A stretch of 64,000 bases of DNA from Candidatus Binatia bacterium (GCA_026004195.1 BPIQ01000002.1:744585-808584); one strand, 5' to 3'; numbered from the stretch's first letter, positions 1-8,967 are shown. Notes: a model not told the origin generated them from the sequence alone. Program-made: numbers and translations.

Positions 1-92
1 CCGGCCCCCGTTTCGCACTTCGCTGCGCCGCCTGCTCCGGGCGGAGCGGGAACGCCCCCGGTTGCGAGCTCGCGCGGGCGCGCGTTAAGGCG

Positions 93-998
93 TCAAGCGA
101 AAAACTCCTCGACGCTGAGCGCCGCGACCTCGACGGACACGACCTGTCGGTCCCGGTAGACCCGAAACCTCACCCGCTCGCCCGGCCGTCTTTTCCAGAG
201 CGAACGGTAGAGATCCGCCCGACTCCCGACTTCCTGTTCGTCCACGGCGAGGATGACGTCTCCGGGGCGCAGTCCGGCGGCTTCCGCCGGGGAGCCGGGG
301 AGCACCCCCGCCACGATGACGCGGTCGCGTTCCGTGTAACAGTAGAGTCCGACCCACGCCCGGGGGAGCTCGCTCACGCGGTGGCCGTGGGCCAGAAGCT
401 CGTCCCGGGCGTCCAGGAACGCGTCGATCGGGATGGCGAGCGTGAAGCGGCCGATCTGTCCCAGGTCGAGGGCCACGATCCCGAGGAGGTTGCCGCGGAG
501 GTCGAAAAGGGGCGCCCCGCCGAGCCCGGGGTTGACGGCCGTCGTGAAGATGGCCCGCTCGAGCCGGTACTCCCAGTAGGCGTCGAAGGGCTCGATGGCC
601 GTGATGACGCCGTTGTTCGCCCTGCGCTTCTCGCCACCCAGACTCGCGAGCACGACGACGTCCTCGCCCGGACGGCACGTTTCCGACCTGCGGGGCGAAG
701 GGTAGCGGCAAGGAACCGGGATCCCCTCGATCCGCAACACGGCGATCCCCGTACGAAAATCCTGCCCTACGAGACGTGCCGGATAGACGTGGCCGCTTCC
801 CAGCGTGACCTCGATGCTTTCCGCACCGACCACGACGTAGTTCACGGTCAACACGAGCCCCTCGGGGTCGACGACGGTTCCCGTGCCGGAGCGCTCCGCC
901 CCCAGGATGGCGGCCGAGGGGTGACTCTGGCGCACTCGGGTTTCGATTCCGACCGTGACTCGGGCAAGGCGCCGGATGAGACTGACGGGCGCGTTCAT
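93..998 (-). CDS. HtrA-like trypsin-fold pseudoprotease with C-terminal PDZ domain
   Basis: The protein (301 aa) has the two-domain layout of the HtrA/DegP family: a trypsin-like fold (about residues 30-200) and a PDZ domain (about 205-290, with GSPAEAAGLRPGDVI). The family normally carries a His-Asp-Ser triad. Here the His site reads NYVV (Tyr54), the Asp site TGIAVL (Gly84) and the NPGNSGGPL site reads NPGLGGAPL (Gly160), so all three catalytic residues are replaced while the scaffold is well kept. There is no obvious signal peptide. I infer a peptide-binding or adaptor role through the PDZ domain, not proteolysis. It is divergent from pabB with a 131-bp gap. The fold is certain; the function is unknown. 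Confidence 0.85.
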   Translation of the reverse strand: MNAPVSLIRRLARVTVGIETRVRQSHPSAAILGAERSGTGTVVDPEGLVLTVNYVVVGAESIEVTLGSGHVYPARLVGQDFRTGIAVLRIEGIPVPCRYPSPRRSETCRPGEDVVVLASLGGEKRRANNGVITAIEPFDAYWEYRLERAIFTTAVNPGLGGAPLFDLRGNLLGIVALDLGQIGRFTLAIPIDAFLDARDELLAHGHRVSELPRAWVGLYCYTERDRVIVAGVLPGSPAEAAGLRPGDVILAVDEQEVGSRADLYRSLWKRRPGERVRFRVYRDRQVVSVEVAALSVEEFFA

Positions 999-1129
999 CG
1001 CGACGGGTTTTCTCCCCTTCCGCAGGAGGTCACGACCGGATTCTACGCAGTTCTCCGAAAAGATTCACCTCCCTCGTTGGCAGGAGCCCCCTTTCCGGCG
1101 CATAAAGACTCCCGAGAATCGGAACGACC

Positions 1130-2560
1130 ATGGCGATCCGCGAGCTGGACTTACCCGTCTCCCCGGCCGAGCTGCTGCTCCGCCTGCCTCCGAGCCCGGG
1201 TGTTTTTCTCCTCGACGGAGGGAACCCGGACTCGTGGGGAGAAGGCGAAGCCTGGCTCGGGTGCGAGCCCCGGGAGTTCGGGAGCGCCGGCGCTCCGGCA
1301 GCCGCGCGGGAGGGCACTCGGGCTGCCGAGGCACTGCTCGCGCGCGCGTGCGAAGCGTCGCGACGCCTCCGGGCATCGCGACCCTCCCCGCCCCCGCCCG
1401 AACCGGCAGGGGGGGTCCTCCTCGCGCTGGGCTACGAGCTCGGCCGAGTCTTCGAACCGGCCTTGCCCGAAAAACCGTCCCAGGGGCCCGTCCTCTTCTA
1501 CGCCGTCCACCCGTGGCTCCTCGCCTACTCTTACCGCGAGCGGCGCTACACGCTTCGTTCCCGCGTGCTCTCTCCGTCCGACCTGGACCGGAGAGCACGC
1601 TGGCTCGAGAAGCTCGCCTTTCGGCCGCTCGCACCGGAGGCGCCCGTCGCTTCCCGGTTCTCCCGGCCCGTGTGCCTGCCGGAGAGGCCCGCTCACCTGC
1701 GCGCGGTCTCGCGAGCGCTCGAGTACATCCGTGCGGGCGACATCTATCAGGTGAATCTCGCGGTACGGTTTTCCCTCCGTTTTTCGGGTTGCCCGCGGCG
1801 GCTTTTCCGGTCCTGGCTCGCACGGCATCCCGCCCCCTTTTCCGGCTACCTCGAAGGGGACGGCTTCGCCCTTCTTTCCAACTCTCCCGAGTGCTTCCTT
1901 CGCCGGCGGGGCTTCGAGGTCGCGACCTTCCCGATCAAGGGAACGATGCCCCGAGGAAGGACGCCCGAAGAAGACCGGGCTCTCGGCGAGCGGCTCCTCG
2001 GAAGTCCCAAGGATCTGGCCGAGCACGTCATGATCGTCGATCTCGAACGCAACGACCTGGGCAGGGTCTGCCGGATCGGAACCGTCCACGTCCGGACGCT
2101 CGCGCGCCTCGAAACCTTGCCGACGCTGTTTCACCTCGAATCCGAGGTCGCCGGCACGCTGCGGCCTGGCGTCACGACCGAGGACCTCCTCCGGGCGACG
2201 TTTCCCGGAGGCTCGATCACGGGCGCTCCGAAAATCCGGGCCATGGAAATCATCGACGAGCTCGAACCCTTTCCGCGGGGGTTCTACACGGGCTCGCTGG
2301 GACTCCTCGACGGGGAGGAGTGGTTCGTCTCGAACATCGCCATAAGAACGGCGGTGTTAATGCAAAACGAATTGCGCTACTATGCGGGCGGTGGCATCGT
2401 CGCCGATTCCGTACCCGAGAGGGAACACGACGAAGTGCTGCTGAAGGCCCGAAGTTTCTTCGAGGTCGCGCGCGGGGGGCGTCATGAGTTGGACTCGCAG
2501 CTACGTCGACGTGAACGGACGGGTGGTCCCGGGCAGCCGCGCCTCGGTGAGCGCCTTTGA
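1130..2560 (+). CDS. pabB: Aminodeoxychorismate synthase component I
   Basis: PabB converts chorismate plus ammonia (from a glutaminase subunit) to 4-amino-4-deoxychorismate in folate synthesis. The 476-aa protein has the chorismate-binding fold with PIKGTMPRG, the Lys-containing signature that separates PabB from TrpE (PIAGT), followed by SITGAPKIRAMEIIDELEP and [16 protein letters not shown] near the C-terminus. The ATG at 1130 begins the N-terminal domain. Its 3' end overlaps pabC by 77 bp, an unusually long overlap that implies coupled translation. No pabA is adjacent; trpG at 40836-41411 is the only glutaminase in this window that could serve it. Confidence 0.93.
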   Translation: MAIRELDLPVSPAELLLRLPPSPGVFLLDGGNPDSWGEGEAWLGCEPREFGSAGAPAAAREGTRAAEALLARACEASRRLRASRPSPPPPEPAGGVLLALGYELGRVFEPALPEKPSQGPVLFYAVHPWLLAYSYRERRYTLRSRVLSPSDLDRRARWLEKLAFRPLAPEAPVASRFSRPVCLPERPAHLRAVSRALEYIRAGDIYQVNLAVRFSLRFSGCPRRLFRSWLARHPAPFSGYLEGDGFALLSNSPECFLRRRGFEVATFPIKGTMPRGRTPEEDRALGERLLGSPKDLAEHVMIVDLERNDLGRVCRIGTVHVRTLARLETLPTLFHLESEVAGTLRPGVTTEDLLRATFPGGSITGAPKIRAMEIIDELEPFPRGFYTGSLGLLDGEEWFVSNIAIRTAVLMQNELRYYAGGGIVADSVPEREHDEVLLKARSFFEVARGGRHELDSQLRRRERTGGPGQPRLGERL

Positions 2561-3365
2561 CCGGGGTTTCCTCTATGCCGACGGTCTCTTCGAAACCCTG
2601 CGGAGCTACCGTGGCGAGCCGTTCGGTCTCGACGACCACCTCGACCGCCTCGACCGCTCGTGTCAGGTGCTCGGCATCCGGCTACCGCGTACCGACTGGC
2701 CGGGCCGCATCCGAAAGCTTCTCGCCAGAAACCGCCTCCTGCGTGTCGACGCGCGCGTGCGGATCACCGTGACGCGGGGCCCCGCACCGCTCGGCCTGCC
2801 TCCCCCCGCGGGACAGGCCCCCACGACCGTCGTCCACGCGGTGCCGATCGACCCCACGATCCCGCGCGCCCAGGAACGAGGAGGACGGGCGGTTCTTCTC
2901 CCGTACACCCGGAACGGTTTTCTCGCCGAACACAAGACTCTCGACTACCTTCCGGCGATCCTGGCTCAGCCGATCATCCGGCGGCACCGAGCCATCGAGG
3001 GTCTTTACGTGAACGAGAAAAAACACGTGACCGAGGCCACCACGGCGAATTTCTTCGTCGTCTGGCGGGGACGCCTCGTAACCCCGCCTCTCGAGTCCAT
3101 CCTGGCCGGTATCGTGCGCGAACGAGTCCTCGAGCTCGGGCGAGCCGCGGGGCTCCAAGTCTTCGAGCGCCCCGTCCCGGTGGACAAGCTCGGGGAAGTG
3201 GAAGAAGCTTTCCTCACGTCGAGCGTCGTCGAAGTGCTGCCGATCGTGCGCATCGACGAGCGCCCGGTCGGCTCCGGGAAAGTGGGGCCGGTGACCCGGC
3301 AAATGCAAACCCTCTACCGGGAACTCGTAAAGACGAGGCTCGCTTCCGCTACCGGTCGGGGCTGA
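2484..3365 (+). CDS. pabC: Aminodeoxychorismate lyase / class IV aminotransferase
   Basis: This 293-aa PLP enzyme of fold-type IV probably cleaves aminodeoxychorismate to p-aminobenzoate and pyruvate. Visible features are the N-terminal AFDRGFLYADGLFET, the catalytic lysine in EHKTLDY (about Lys151) and VTEATTANFF (about 184), where PLP contacts lie. D-amino-acid and branched-chain aminotransferases share these motifs, so the lyase assignment rests on the overlapping pabB upstream. The ATG at 2484 lies inside the pabB 3' end behind a G-rich stretch that can act as ribosome binding site. Only a small unknown gene follows before the ffh operon. Confidence 0.85.
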   Translation: MSWTRSYVDVNGRVVPGSRASVSAFDRGFLYADGLFETLRSYRGEPFGLDDHLDRLDRSCQVLGIRLPRTDWPGRIRKLLARNRLLRVDARVRITVTRGPAPLGLPPPAGQAPTTVVHAVPIDPTIPRAQERGGRAVLLPYTRNGFLAEHKTLDYLPAILAQPIIRRHRAIEGLYVNEKKHVTEATTANFFVVWRGRLVTPPLESILAGIVRERVLELGRAAGLQVFERPVPVDKLGEVEEAFLTSSVVEVLPIVRIDERPVGSGKVGPVTRQMQTLYRELVKTRLASATGRG

Positions 3366-3522
3366 ACGGCTGCCCGGGACCGGCCTGTCCAGGCTCGAAC
3401 GCGGGGGCGCACAACGGCGGACCCTTGGGGGGAACCGTCGGGGCCGTCAAGCCGCAATTCGGGCGGATCCCGTTGGCAATGGATTTGCTACTCCGTCGTT
3501 CGGAGTTCGACGGAGGCACCGG

Positions 3523-3915
3523 ATGGAACGTTACGGAGATCCTGGTCAGATCGAGGAGCTCTTGCACGGGCTTTTCGGGAGCGATCTGGTTCTACCCGAG
3601 CAGTTCTACGAGGCCCGGAGGAGCCAAAGCGGCCTTTCCGGCGAAATGGCACTCATGTGGGCGGTGCTGGCGGACGGGATCGAGGTCTTTTGCCGGACGG
3701 CACGGGCGGAATCGGAGGAGGAGCAGGAGGAGTTCCGGGAGACCAAAGAATGGATCTGTGCCACGGACTGGGATTCCGCTTTCTCCTTCGTGAACCTCTG
3801 CGAACTTTTCGGGTTCGACCCCGACTGCCTGCGCAAGGCGCTCCTCGACTGGGAACGCTCGGAAGCGGACCGACCGCGACAGCGCTTCCGACCGGCGATC
3901 CTACGGGCGGCCTGA
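3523..3915 (+). CDS. Conserved hypothetical small protein (130 aa)
   Basis: An acidic, probably helical cytosolic protein with no signal peptide or membrane segment. The C-terminal part contains WICATDWDSAFSFVNLCELFGFDPDCLRKAL, a pattern I recognise from short uncharacterised proteins of deltaproteobacteria-like genomes, in which a 'FSFxNxCxxLGxDPxxLR' segment recurs. GGAGG lies 7 bp before the ATG, which supports this start. It sits alone between pabC and the ffh operon promoter. No function is assigned. Confidence 0.7.
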   Translation: MERYGDPGQIEELLHGLFGSDLVLPEQFYEARRSQSGLSGEMALMWAVLADGIEVFCRTARAESEEEQEEFRETKEWICATDWDSAFSFVNLCELFGFDPDCLRKALLDWERSEADRPRQRFRPAILRAA

Positions 3916-4254
3916 CCTGCTCGAGCGGGCCGTCGCCCGTGTCCCCCGAAGGGCGCCAGGGAAAGGCGCCCGCCCCCCCTCTCCACTCCGGTCCTCGCGG
4001 CGCCGGACGGCAGAGGAGGACGGCCCCCGAGCCGCGCGCGTGCGGCCCCACCTGGCCCCGCACGCGCGAGAAGGAAGCTTTTCTTCGAAACCCCCCGGGC
4101 TTCGCGGATCGGAAGGGAGCTTCGGCCGGGAAAAACGCCCTCCGGCCGGCGCCCCGGAGCTTTTTCCGCCGGTATCCTGGAACCCGAGCGGTGTGTCTTT
4201 TCTCGACGGCGAAAGACGACCCCACTCGGAACTCCTGTCCCGAGTCGGCACCCG
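3916..4254. other. Intergenic region before the ffh operon
   Basis: This 339-bp GC-rich stretch has no convincing gene; open frames here lack family resemblance and codon bias. It contains a perfect 7-bp hairpin, GGGCGCC (3951-3957) with GGCGCCC (3965-3971), 36 bp after the preceding stop codon. It has no T-tract, so it is at best a weak transcript end. The ffh promoter follows directly. Confidence 0.5.
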
Positions 4255-4283
4255 TTGACATCCCGGGAGGCTTTCTGTACCTT
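4255..4283 (+). promoter_or_regulatory. Sigma70-like promoter of the ffh-rpsP-rplS operon
   Basis: A perfect -35 hexamer TTGACA (4255-4260) is separated by 17 bp from TACCTT (4278-4283), with the ffh start codon 44 bp further on. It is the only consensus-quality element in the 400-bp gap and is correctly placed to drive the whole translation operon. Confidence 0.6.
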
Positions 4284-4326
4284 CCCGCGCAAGCCTACGT
4301 CCGTCCCTAGAGGGCCCCCCTCCCCG

Positions 4327-5655
4327 ATGTTCGAGACCCTCACCGAGAAGTTCGAGCAGACCATCCGAAAAATCCGCGGGCTCGGGCGCATCACGGAAAA
4401 GAACGTCGAGGAAGCCGTACGCGAGGTAAGGCTCGCCCTGCTCGACGCCGACGTGCATTTCCACGTCGTCAAGGACTTCGTCGAGCGCGTGCGCGAAAAG
4501 GCGCTAGGGCAGGAGGTCCTCCGGAGCCTCACGCCGGAGCAGCAGTTCGTCAAAATCGTCCACGACGAGCTCCGGCGCGTCATGGGGGAAAGTGTCGGAA
4601 CTTTCGACCCCGAGCCACCGTGGCCCGCGGTCGTCATGGTCGTGGGACTGCACGGTTCGGGGAAAACGACGACCGTGGCCAAGCTCGGCCGGTACCTGAA
4701 GGAAGAGAGGAAAAGGCAGCCCTACCTGGTTCCCGCCGACGTCTACCGGCCCGCCGCCATCGACCAGCTCGTCCAGCTCGGCGTGCAGGCGGGCTGCGCG
4801 GTCCACCCGACGCGGCCGGGGCAAGACCCCGTCGCGATCGCCCGAGCGGCCCTCGTCGCGGCGAAAGAACGGGACCACGACGTCGTGCTCCTCGACACCG
4901 CGGGGAGACTCCACGTCGACGAAGAGCTCATGCAGGAGCTCGAGCGAATCCGGGAAGCGGTAACACCGCGGAAGATCCTGCTCGTGGTCGACGCGATGGT
5001 CGGCCAGGACGCCGTGAACGTCGCGAAAGGGTTCCACGAGCGTCTCGGGATCGACGGTGTGGTGCTCACGAAACTCGACGGAGACGCGCGCGGCGGGGCC
5101 GCGCTTTCGGTCCACGCGGTCACGGGGCGCCCGATCTACTTCGCGGGCACGGGCGAAAAAATCGACGCGCTCGAGCCGTTCCACCCGGACCGCATGGCGA
5201 GCCGCATCCTCGGCATGGGGGACGTGCTCACGCTGGTGGAGCGGGCGCAGCGGGCCTACGACCGGGAGAAGGCCGAGGAGCTCGAGCGCAAGCTGCGTCG
5301 CAAGGAATTCACCATCGAAGACTTCCGCGAGCACCTCCGGGCGGTCCGCAAAATGGGGCCCCTGAGCGAGCTGCTCGCCATGGTGCCCGGGGCGAGGAAA
5401 GTGCTGCGGCAGATCGACCCCGAGCGTGCCGAATCCGAGCTCCGGAAGGTCGAAGCCATCGTCAACTCGATGACCAGAGAAGAACGGAGAGACCACACGA
5501 TCCTGAACGGGAGCCGCCGGCGCCGTATCGCCATGGGGAGCGGCACCACGGTGGCGGACGTGAACCGATTCCTCAAGCAGTACCTGGAAATGCGAAAAAT
5601 GATGAAGAAGATGAGCAAACTTGCCGGGCGGCAAGGGTCCCGCTTGCCCGTTTGA
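4327..5655 (+). CDS. ffh: Signal recognition particle GTPase Ffh (SRP54)
   Basis: Ffh binds SRP RNA and signal peptides emerging from the ribosome and docks to FtsY at the membrane. The 442-aa protein shows the N domain, then the G domain with GLHGSGKT (about 107-114), DTAGR (about 190-194) and TKLDGDARGG (about 248-257), and a methionine-rich M domain ending in MRKMMKKMSKL. The ATG at 4327 matches the usual family N-terminus (MFETLTEKFE); an upstream in-frame start at 4255 would place the promoter inside the gene. Its partner RNA is encoded at about 12.8 kb in this window. Confidence 0.97.
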   Translation: MFETLTEKFEQTIRKIRGLGRITEKNVEEAVREVRLALLDADVHFHVVKDFVERVREKALGQEVLRSLTPEQQFVKIVHDELRRVMGESVGTFDPEPPWPAVVMVVGLHGSGKTTTVAKLGRYLKEERKRQPYLVPADVYRPAAIDQLVQLGVQAGCAVHPTRPGQDPVAIARAALVAAKERDHDVVLLDTAGRLHVDEELMQELERIREAVTPRKILLVVDAMVGQDAVNVAKGFHERLGIDGVVLTKLDGDARGGAALSVHAVTGRPIYFAGTGEKIDALEPFHPDRMASRILGMGDVLTLVERAQRAYDREKAEELERKLRRKEFTIEDFREHLRAVRKMGPLSELLAMVPGARKVLRQIDPERAESELRKVEAIVNSMTREERRDHTILNGSRRRRIAMGSGTTVADVNRFLKQYLEMRKMMKKMSKLAGRQGSRLPV

Positions 5656-5672
5656 AGGAGGGGAGTTCCGAC

Positions 5673-5933
5673 ATGCCGACATCCATTCGACTGGCTCGTC
5701 ACGGGGGGAAAAAGCATCCCGTCTACCGCATCGTCGTCGCGGACTCGCGCGTCAAGCGGGACGGCCGCCGTCTCGACCAGATCGGGACCTACGACCCGCA
5801 CTTCACGCCCGCGCGGGTGCGAATCGACGAGGAAAAACTGCGGCTCTGGCTTCGGCGGGGGGCGAAGCCGACCGACACCGTGGCACGCCTCATTCGCCGC
5901 ACCGGTCTGCCGCTCGAACCGGAAGGCACGTAA
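5673..5933 (+). CDS. rpsP: 30S ribosomal protein S16
   Basis: S16 is a small-subunit assembly protein. The 86-aa sequence has the family's N-terminal IRLARHGGKKHPVYRIVVAD and the GTYDP motif in the expected places and is full length. A strong AAGGAGGGGA ribosome binding site precedes the ATG at 5673. It lies 17 bp after ffh and 15 bp before khpA within the translation operon. Confidence 0.97.
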   Translation: MPTSIRLARHGGKKHPVYRIVVADSRVKRDGRRLDQIGTYDPHFTPARVRIDEEKLRLWLRRGAKPTDTVARLIRRTGLPLEPEGT

Positions 5934-5948
5934 CCAGGAGAGGCGACC

Positions 5949-6185
5949 ATGAAAGAACTGCTCCTGCACCTGGCCCAGGCCTTGGTCAACAACCCGGATG
6001 CGGTGGAGGTGAAGGAAACGCAGGGAGAGAACGCGTCCGTGTTGGAGCTCAAGGTCGCCAAGGAAGACCTCGGGCGGATCATCGGCAAACAGGGGCGCAC
6101 GGCGAAGTCCATCCGGACGATCCTGAACGCGGCGGCTTCGCGCACCAACCGCAAGGTGGTCCTCGACATCATCGAGGAAAAGTAG
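5949..6185 (+). CDS. khpA: KH-domain RNA-binding protein KhpA
   Basis: This 78-aa protein is a single type-II KH domain with the GxxG loop in IIGKQGRTAKSIRT, which contacts single-stranded RNA. The small KH protein between rpsP and rimM is conserved across many bacteria; its homologue KhpA pairs with KhpB in Firmicutes. AGGAGAGG precedes the ATG. The length and neighbours are typical. Confidence 0.93.
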   Translation: MKELLLHLAQALVNNPDAVEVKETQGENASVLELKVAKEDLGRIIGKQGRTAKSIRTILNAAASRTNRKVVLDIIEEK

Positions 6186-6231
6186 TCCTCCGGCCCGGCG
6201 ACCGGAGAGAACACTTCCCGGCGATGTTCCG

Positions 6232-6768
6232 ATGTCCTCGCACGGCGAGGAGCGCTCCCGCCTCGTCGAGCTCGGTCGCATCGTGAACGCCCACGGCATC
6301 CGGGGCGAGGTCCGGATGCTTCCCTACAACCCCGCGACGGAGACGGCCAGGCGCGGGCTCGAAGTCGTCCTGCGCCGGGGGGAAGAGAGCAAGCGGCTCG
6401 TCGTCTCGGGAGCCCGCCGCCACAAGTCCTTCGTGCTGCTGACGTTCGAGGGAGTGCGGACGCGAGACGAGGCGGAAGCCCTGGTCGGCTTTTCCGTCGA
6501 GGTCGACGCGGAGGACCTCCCGCCCAAAGGACTTGACGAGCTCTACCACTTCGAACTCGTGGGTCTTCGCGTCTTCACCCGCGAGGGGAGGTTCTTGGGA
6601 AGGGTCTCCCGGCTTCTGCCCACGCCGGCCCACGACGTCTGTGTCGTGGAGGGGGCCGGGGCCGAAGTTCTCCTGCCCTTCGTACGCCCCGTCGTGCTCG
6701 AGGTGGACCCGGGCGCGGGACGCATGGTCGTCGACCCGCCGCCGGGGCTTCTGGACGACCTGCCGTGA
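6232..6768 (+). CDS. rimM: Ribosome maturation factor RimM
   Basis: RimM assists assembly of the 30S head through contact with S19. The 178-aa protein starts with the characteristic LVELGRIVNAHGIRGEVRM and continues into the C-terminal PRC-barrel half (LVGLRVFTREGRFLGRV, HDVCVVEG). An in-frame ATG 9 bp upstream is possible. The rpsP-khpA-rimM-trmD order is the standard one. Confidence 0.95.
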   Translation: MSSHGEERSRLVELGRIVNAHGIRGEVRMLPYNPATETARRGLEVVLRRGEESKRLVVSGARRHKSFVLLTFEGVRTRDEAEALVGFSVEVDAEDLPPKGLDELYHFELVGLRVFTREGRFLGRVSRLLPTPAHDVCVVEGAGAEVLLPFVRPVVLEVDPGAGRMVVDPPPGLLDDLP

Positions 6769-6789
6769 AGCTGGAAAGCTAGCCTCGCG

Positions 6790-7515
6790 GTGCGGTTCGA
6801 CATCCTCACGCTCTTCCCCGAATTTTTCGAGTCCCCCCTGCGGACGAGTCTCCTCGGCAAGGCGCAGGAGCGGGGCGTGCTGCAATTCCGTCTCGTCGAC
6901 GTTCGCGAATACGCCCCGGGAAAGCACCGCGTCACCGACGACGCTCCCTACGGGGGAGGCCCCGGCATGGTCATGAAGGTCGAGCCGATCGTGGCCGCAC
7001 TCGAAGCCGTCGAGGCGACCGAACCCAGGCCCTACAAGATCCTCCTCTCGCCGCAGGGCGAGGTCCTCACCTCGCGCCTGGCTCGGAAACTCGCGGAGTT
7101 CCCCGCGCTCGCACTCGTCGCGGGCCGCTACGAAGGCGTGGACGAACGCGTGCGCGAGTTCGTGGACACGGAACTTTCCGTCGGAGACTACGTGCTTTCC
7201 GGGGGCGAGGTGGCCGCGCTCGTCGTCGTGGACGCCGTGAGCCGGTTCGTACCGGGTGTCGTCGGATGCGCGGACTCGGTCGCCGACGAGTCTTTCGCGC
7301 GGGGGCTTCTCGAATACCCGCAATACACGCGTCCCCCCGAGTTCCGAGGGCTCCGCGTGCCGGAGGTCCTGCTCTCGGGTGACCACGGGGCCATCGCCCG
7401 GTGGCGGCGCGAACAGGCGCTCCGCCGTACCGCCGAACGGCGACCGGACCTCCTCGAGCAGGCCGAGCTCGACGAGGAAGATCGCGCGTTTCTCGCCCGC
7501 CTCCGCCATGGGTGA
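6790..7515 (+). CDS. trmD: tRNA (guanine-N1-)-methyltransferase
   Basis: TrmD methylates G37 of tRNAs next to the anticodon using SAM and prevents +1 frameshifting. The 241-aa protein shows [23 protein letters not shown], the [12 protein letters not shown] segment and the trefoil-knot SAM site with [11 protein letters not shown]. It uses a GTG start at 6790. Its TGA stop overlaps the next gene by 8 bp. Confidence 0.96.
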   Translation: MRFDILTLFPEFFESPLRTSLLGKAQERGVLQFRLVDVREYAPGKHRVTDDAPYGGGPGMVMKVEPIVAALEAVEATEPRPYKILLSPQGEVLTSRLARKLAEFPALALVAGRYEGVDERVREFVDTELSVGDYVLSGGEVAALVVVDAVSRFVPGVVGCADSVADESFARGLLEYPQYTRPPEFRGLRVPEVLLSGDHGAIARWRREQALRRTAERRPDLLEQAELDEEDRAFLARLRHG

Positions 7516-8062
7516 TCTCTTCCTCGCCCTCCTCCACTTCCCGGTCCTCGACAAGGACGGCCGGATCGTGACGACGGCCGTCACGAACATGGACATCCAC
7601 GACATCGCCCGCTCCGCGAAGACGTACGGGGTGCGCCGGTTCTACGTCGTGACGCCCGTCCGAGCGCTGCAGCTTCTGGCCCGCAGGATCCTCGAGCACT
7701 GGCTCTCCGGGTACGGGAGCACCTACAACTGGACTCGCAAGGAAGCTCTCGAGCTCGTCGAGCTCGCGGAGGACCTCGACCGGGCCGTCGTCGCGGCCGA
7801 ACGCGAAGCGGGCCGACGCCCGGCGATCGTGGCGACGTCGGCCCGGGAGGGTCCCGGCAGAATTTCCTTCGACGAACTCCGGGCCCGGCTCGAGCGCGAA
7901 CCGGTGCTTCTCGTGCTCGGCACGGGTTGGGGACTGGCTCCCGAAGTGTTCGAGAGGGCCGACGCCACGCTCGAGCCCGTTCGGGGAACAGGGCCGTACA
8001 ACCACCTCTCCGTGAGAGCCGCGGCGGCGGTGATCCTTGACCGGCTGCGGGCACCGCGATAG
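7508..8062 (+). CDS. Putative SPOUT-class RNA methyltransferase (Methyltrn_RNA_4 family)
   Basis: A 184-aa protein of the family found between trmD and rplS in several thermophiles and deltaproteobacteria. It begins with [34 protein letters not shown] and ends with a SAM-binding knot-like part ([26 protein letters not shown]). I take the ATG at 7508, which overlaps the trmD stop by 8 bp; longer versions of the frame would run backwards through trmD. The RNA substrate is not established; the operon suggests rRNA or tRNA. Confidence 0.85.
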   Translation: MGDLFLALLHFPVLDKDGRIVTTAVTNMDIHDIARSAKTYGVRRFYVVTPVRALQLLARRILEHWLSGYGSTYNWTRKEALELVELAEDLDRAVVAAEREAGRRPAIVATSAREGPGRISFDELRARLEREPVLLVLGTGWGLAPEVFERADATLEPVRGTGPYNHLSVRAAAAVILDRLRAPR

Positions 8063-8092
8063 AGGGTAGCGTTCGCCCGTCGGGGCGCGCGT

Positions 8093-8440
8093 ATGAACCG
8101 AATCATCGACAAGATCGAGCAGGCCCAGCTTCGGACCGACCTCCCGGACTTCCGGCCCGGCGACACCGTGCGGGTCCACGTCCGGGTCGTCGAAGGAGAC
8201 AAGGAACGGATCCAGGTCTTCGAAGGCGTCGTTCTCGGGCGGCGCGGGCACGGGACCGGGGAGACCTTCACGGTTCGCAAGGTTTCCTATTCGGTGGGAG
8301 TCGAGAGGACTTTCCCCGTCCACTCGCCACGCATCGAGAAGATCGAGGTCGTCTCCCGCGGGCAGGTGCGGCGCGCCAAGCTCTACTACCTGCGCGAGCG
8401 GAGCGGGAAAGCGGCAAGGATCGAACAGAAAAGCTCCTGA
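8093..8440 (+). CDS. rplS: 50S ribosomal protein L19
   Basis: L19 sits at the subunit interface of the 50S particle. The 115-aa protein shows the family motifs [30 protein letters not shown] and the C-terminal [18 protein letters not shown]. It is full length and closes the translation operon; the flavin-reductase gene begins only 12 bp later in the same frame. Confidence 0.96.
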   Translation: MNRIIDKIEQAQLRTDLPDFRPGDTVRVHVRVVEGDKERIQVFEGVVLGRRGHGTGETFTVRKVSYSVGVERTFPVHSPRIEKIEVVSRGQVRRAKLYYLRERSGKAARIEQKSS

Positions 8441-8452
8441 ACGGGAGGGCGT

Positions 8453-8956
8453 CTGGAGCCGAAGTTCGAACGCGGCCTGGCCTCGCTGACGACGGGCATC
8501 TACGTACTCACGACTTCCGTGCACGGGGAGCACCACGGGATGTCGTCGTCGTGGGTGACGCCCGTCTCCTCCCGTCCCCCGCTCCTGGTTCTGGCCGTAG
8601 GACGGGAGCGGCGAGCCCGAACCCTTCTCGAAGAAAGTCGGCGTTTCGCCCTTCACGTGGTGGGAGAGAACTCGCGCTGGCTCGAGGATCGTTTCTACGC
8701 GGAAGCCTCCGGAAGCTCGGCGCCGCTCGCGTCGCTCGGCTTCGAAGTTCACCCCTTCGGCGTGCCCGTCCTCGAAGGAGCTCCGGTCGTGCTCCTCTGC
8801 CGGGTCGAGGACCTGAGGCCCGTCGGAGACCACGTGCTTTTCGTCGCACGGCTCGAAGACGTGGTGGAGCGAGCCGCGGAAAGACCGGTCACCTCGCAGG
8901 ACCTTCCTTACGTGTACGTCGGACGGGTGGTCCCGAGGGAGTCTCTGGAGGGGTGA
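8453..8956 (+). CDS. Flavin reductase-like domain protein with a probable CTG start
   Basis: A 167-aa FMN-binding split-barrel protein of the flavin reductase family (short-chain NAD(P)H:flavin oxidoreductase type). Homology-like sequence (KFERGLASLTTGIYVLTT, then GMSSSWVTPVSSRPPLLVLAVG) extends upstream of the first GTG (8519). The only in-frame candidate before the rplS stop that keeps it is CTG at 8453, 3-4 bp after a GGGAGGG ribosome binding site. A GTG at 8519 would remove the first barrel strand. The final GTGA overlaps a possible start of the next, paralogous gene. The electron acceptor is unknown. Confidence 0.75.
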   Translation: MEPKFERGLASLTTGIYVLTTSVHGEHHGMSSSWVTPVSSRPPLLVLAVGRERRARTLLEESRRFALHVVGENSRWLEDRFYAEASGSSAPLASLGFEVHPFGVPVLEGAPVVLLCRVEDLRPVGDHVLFVARLEDVVERAAERPVTSQDLPYVYVGRVVPRESLEG

Positions 8957-8967
8957 GGACCGAACCG

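Noticed and set aside
381-1754. Long plus-strand frame (457 aa) opposite the HtrA-like gene
   Set aside because: It is a shadow of two real genes; the translation is Arg/Ser/Pro-rich with no family motif.
3951-3971. Hairpin after the 130-aa hypothetical gene as terminator
   Set aside because: Perfect 7-bp stem but followed by a C-run and no T-tract; mentioned only as part of the intergenic region.
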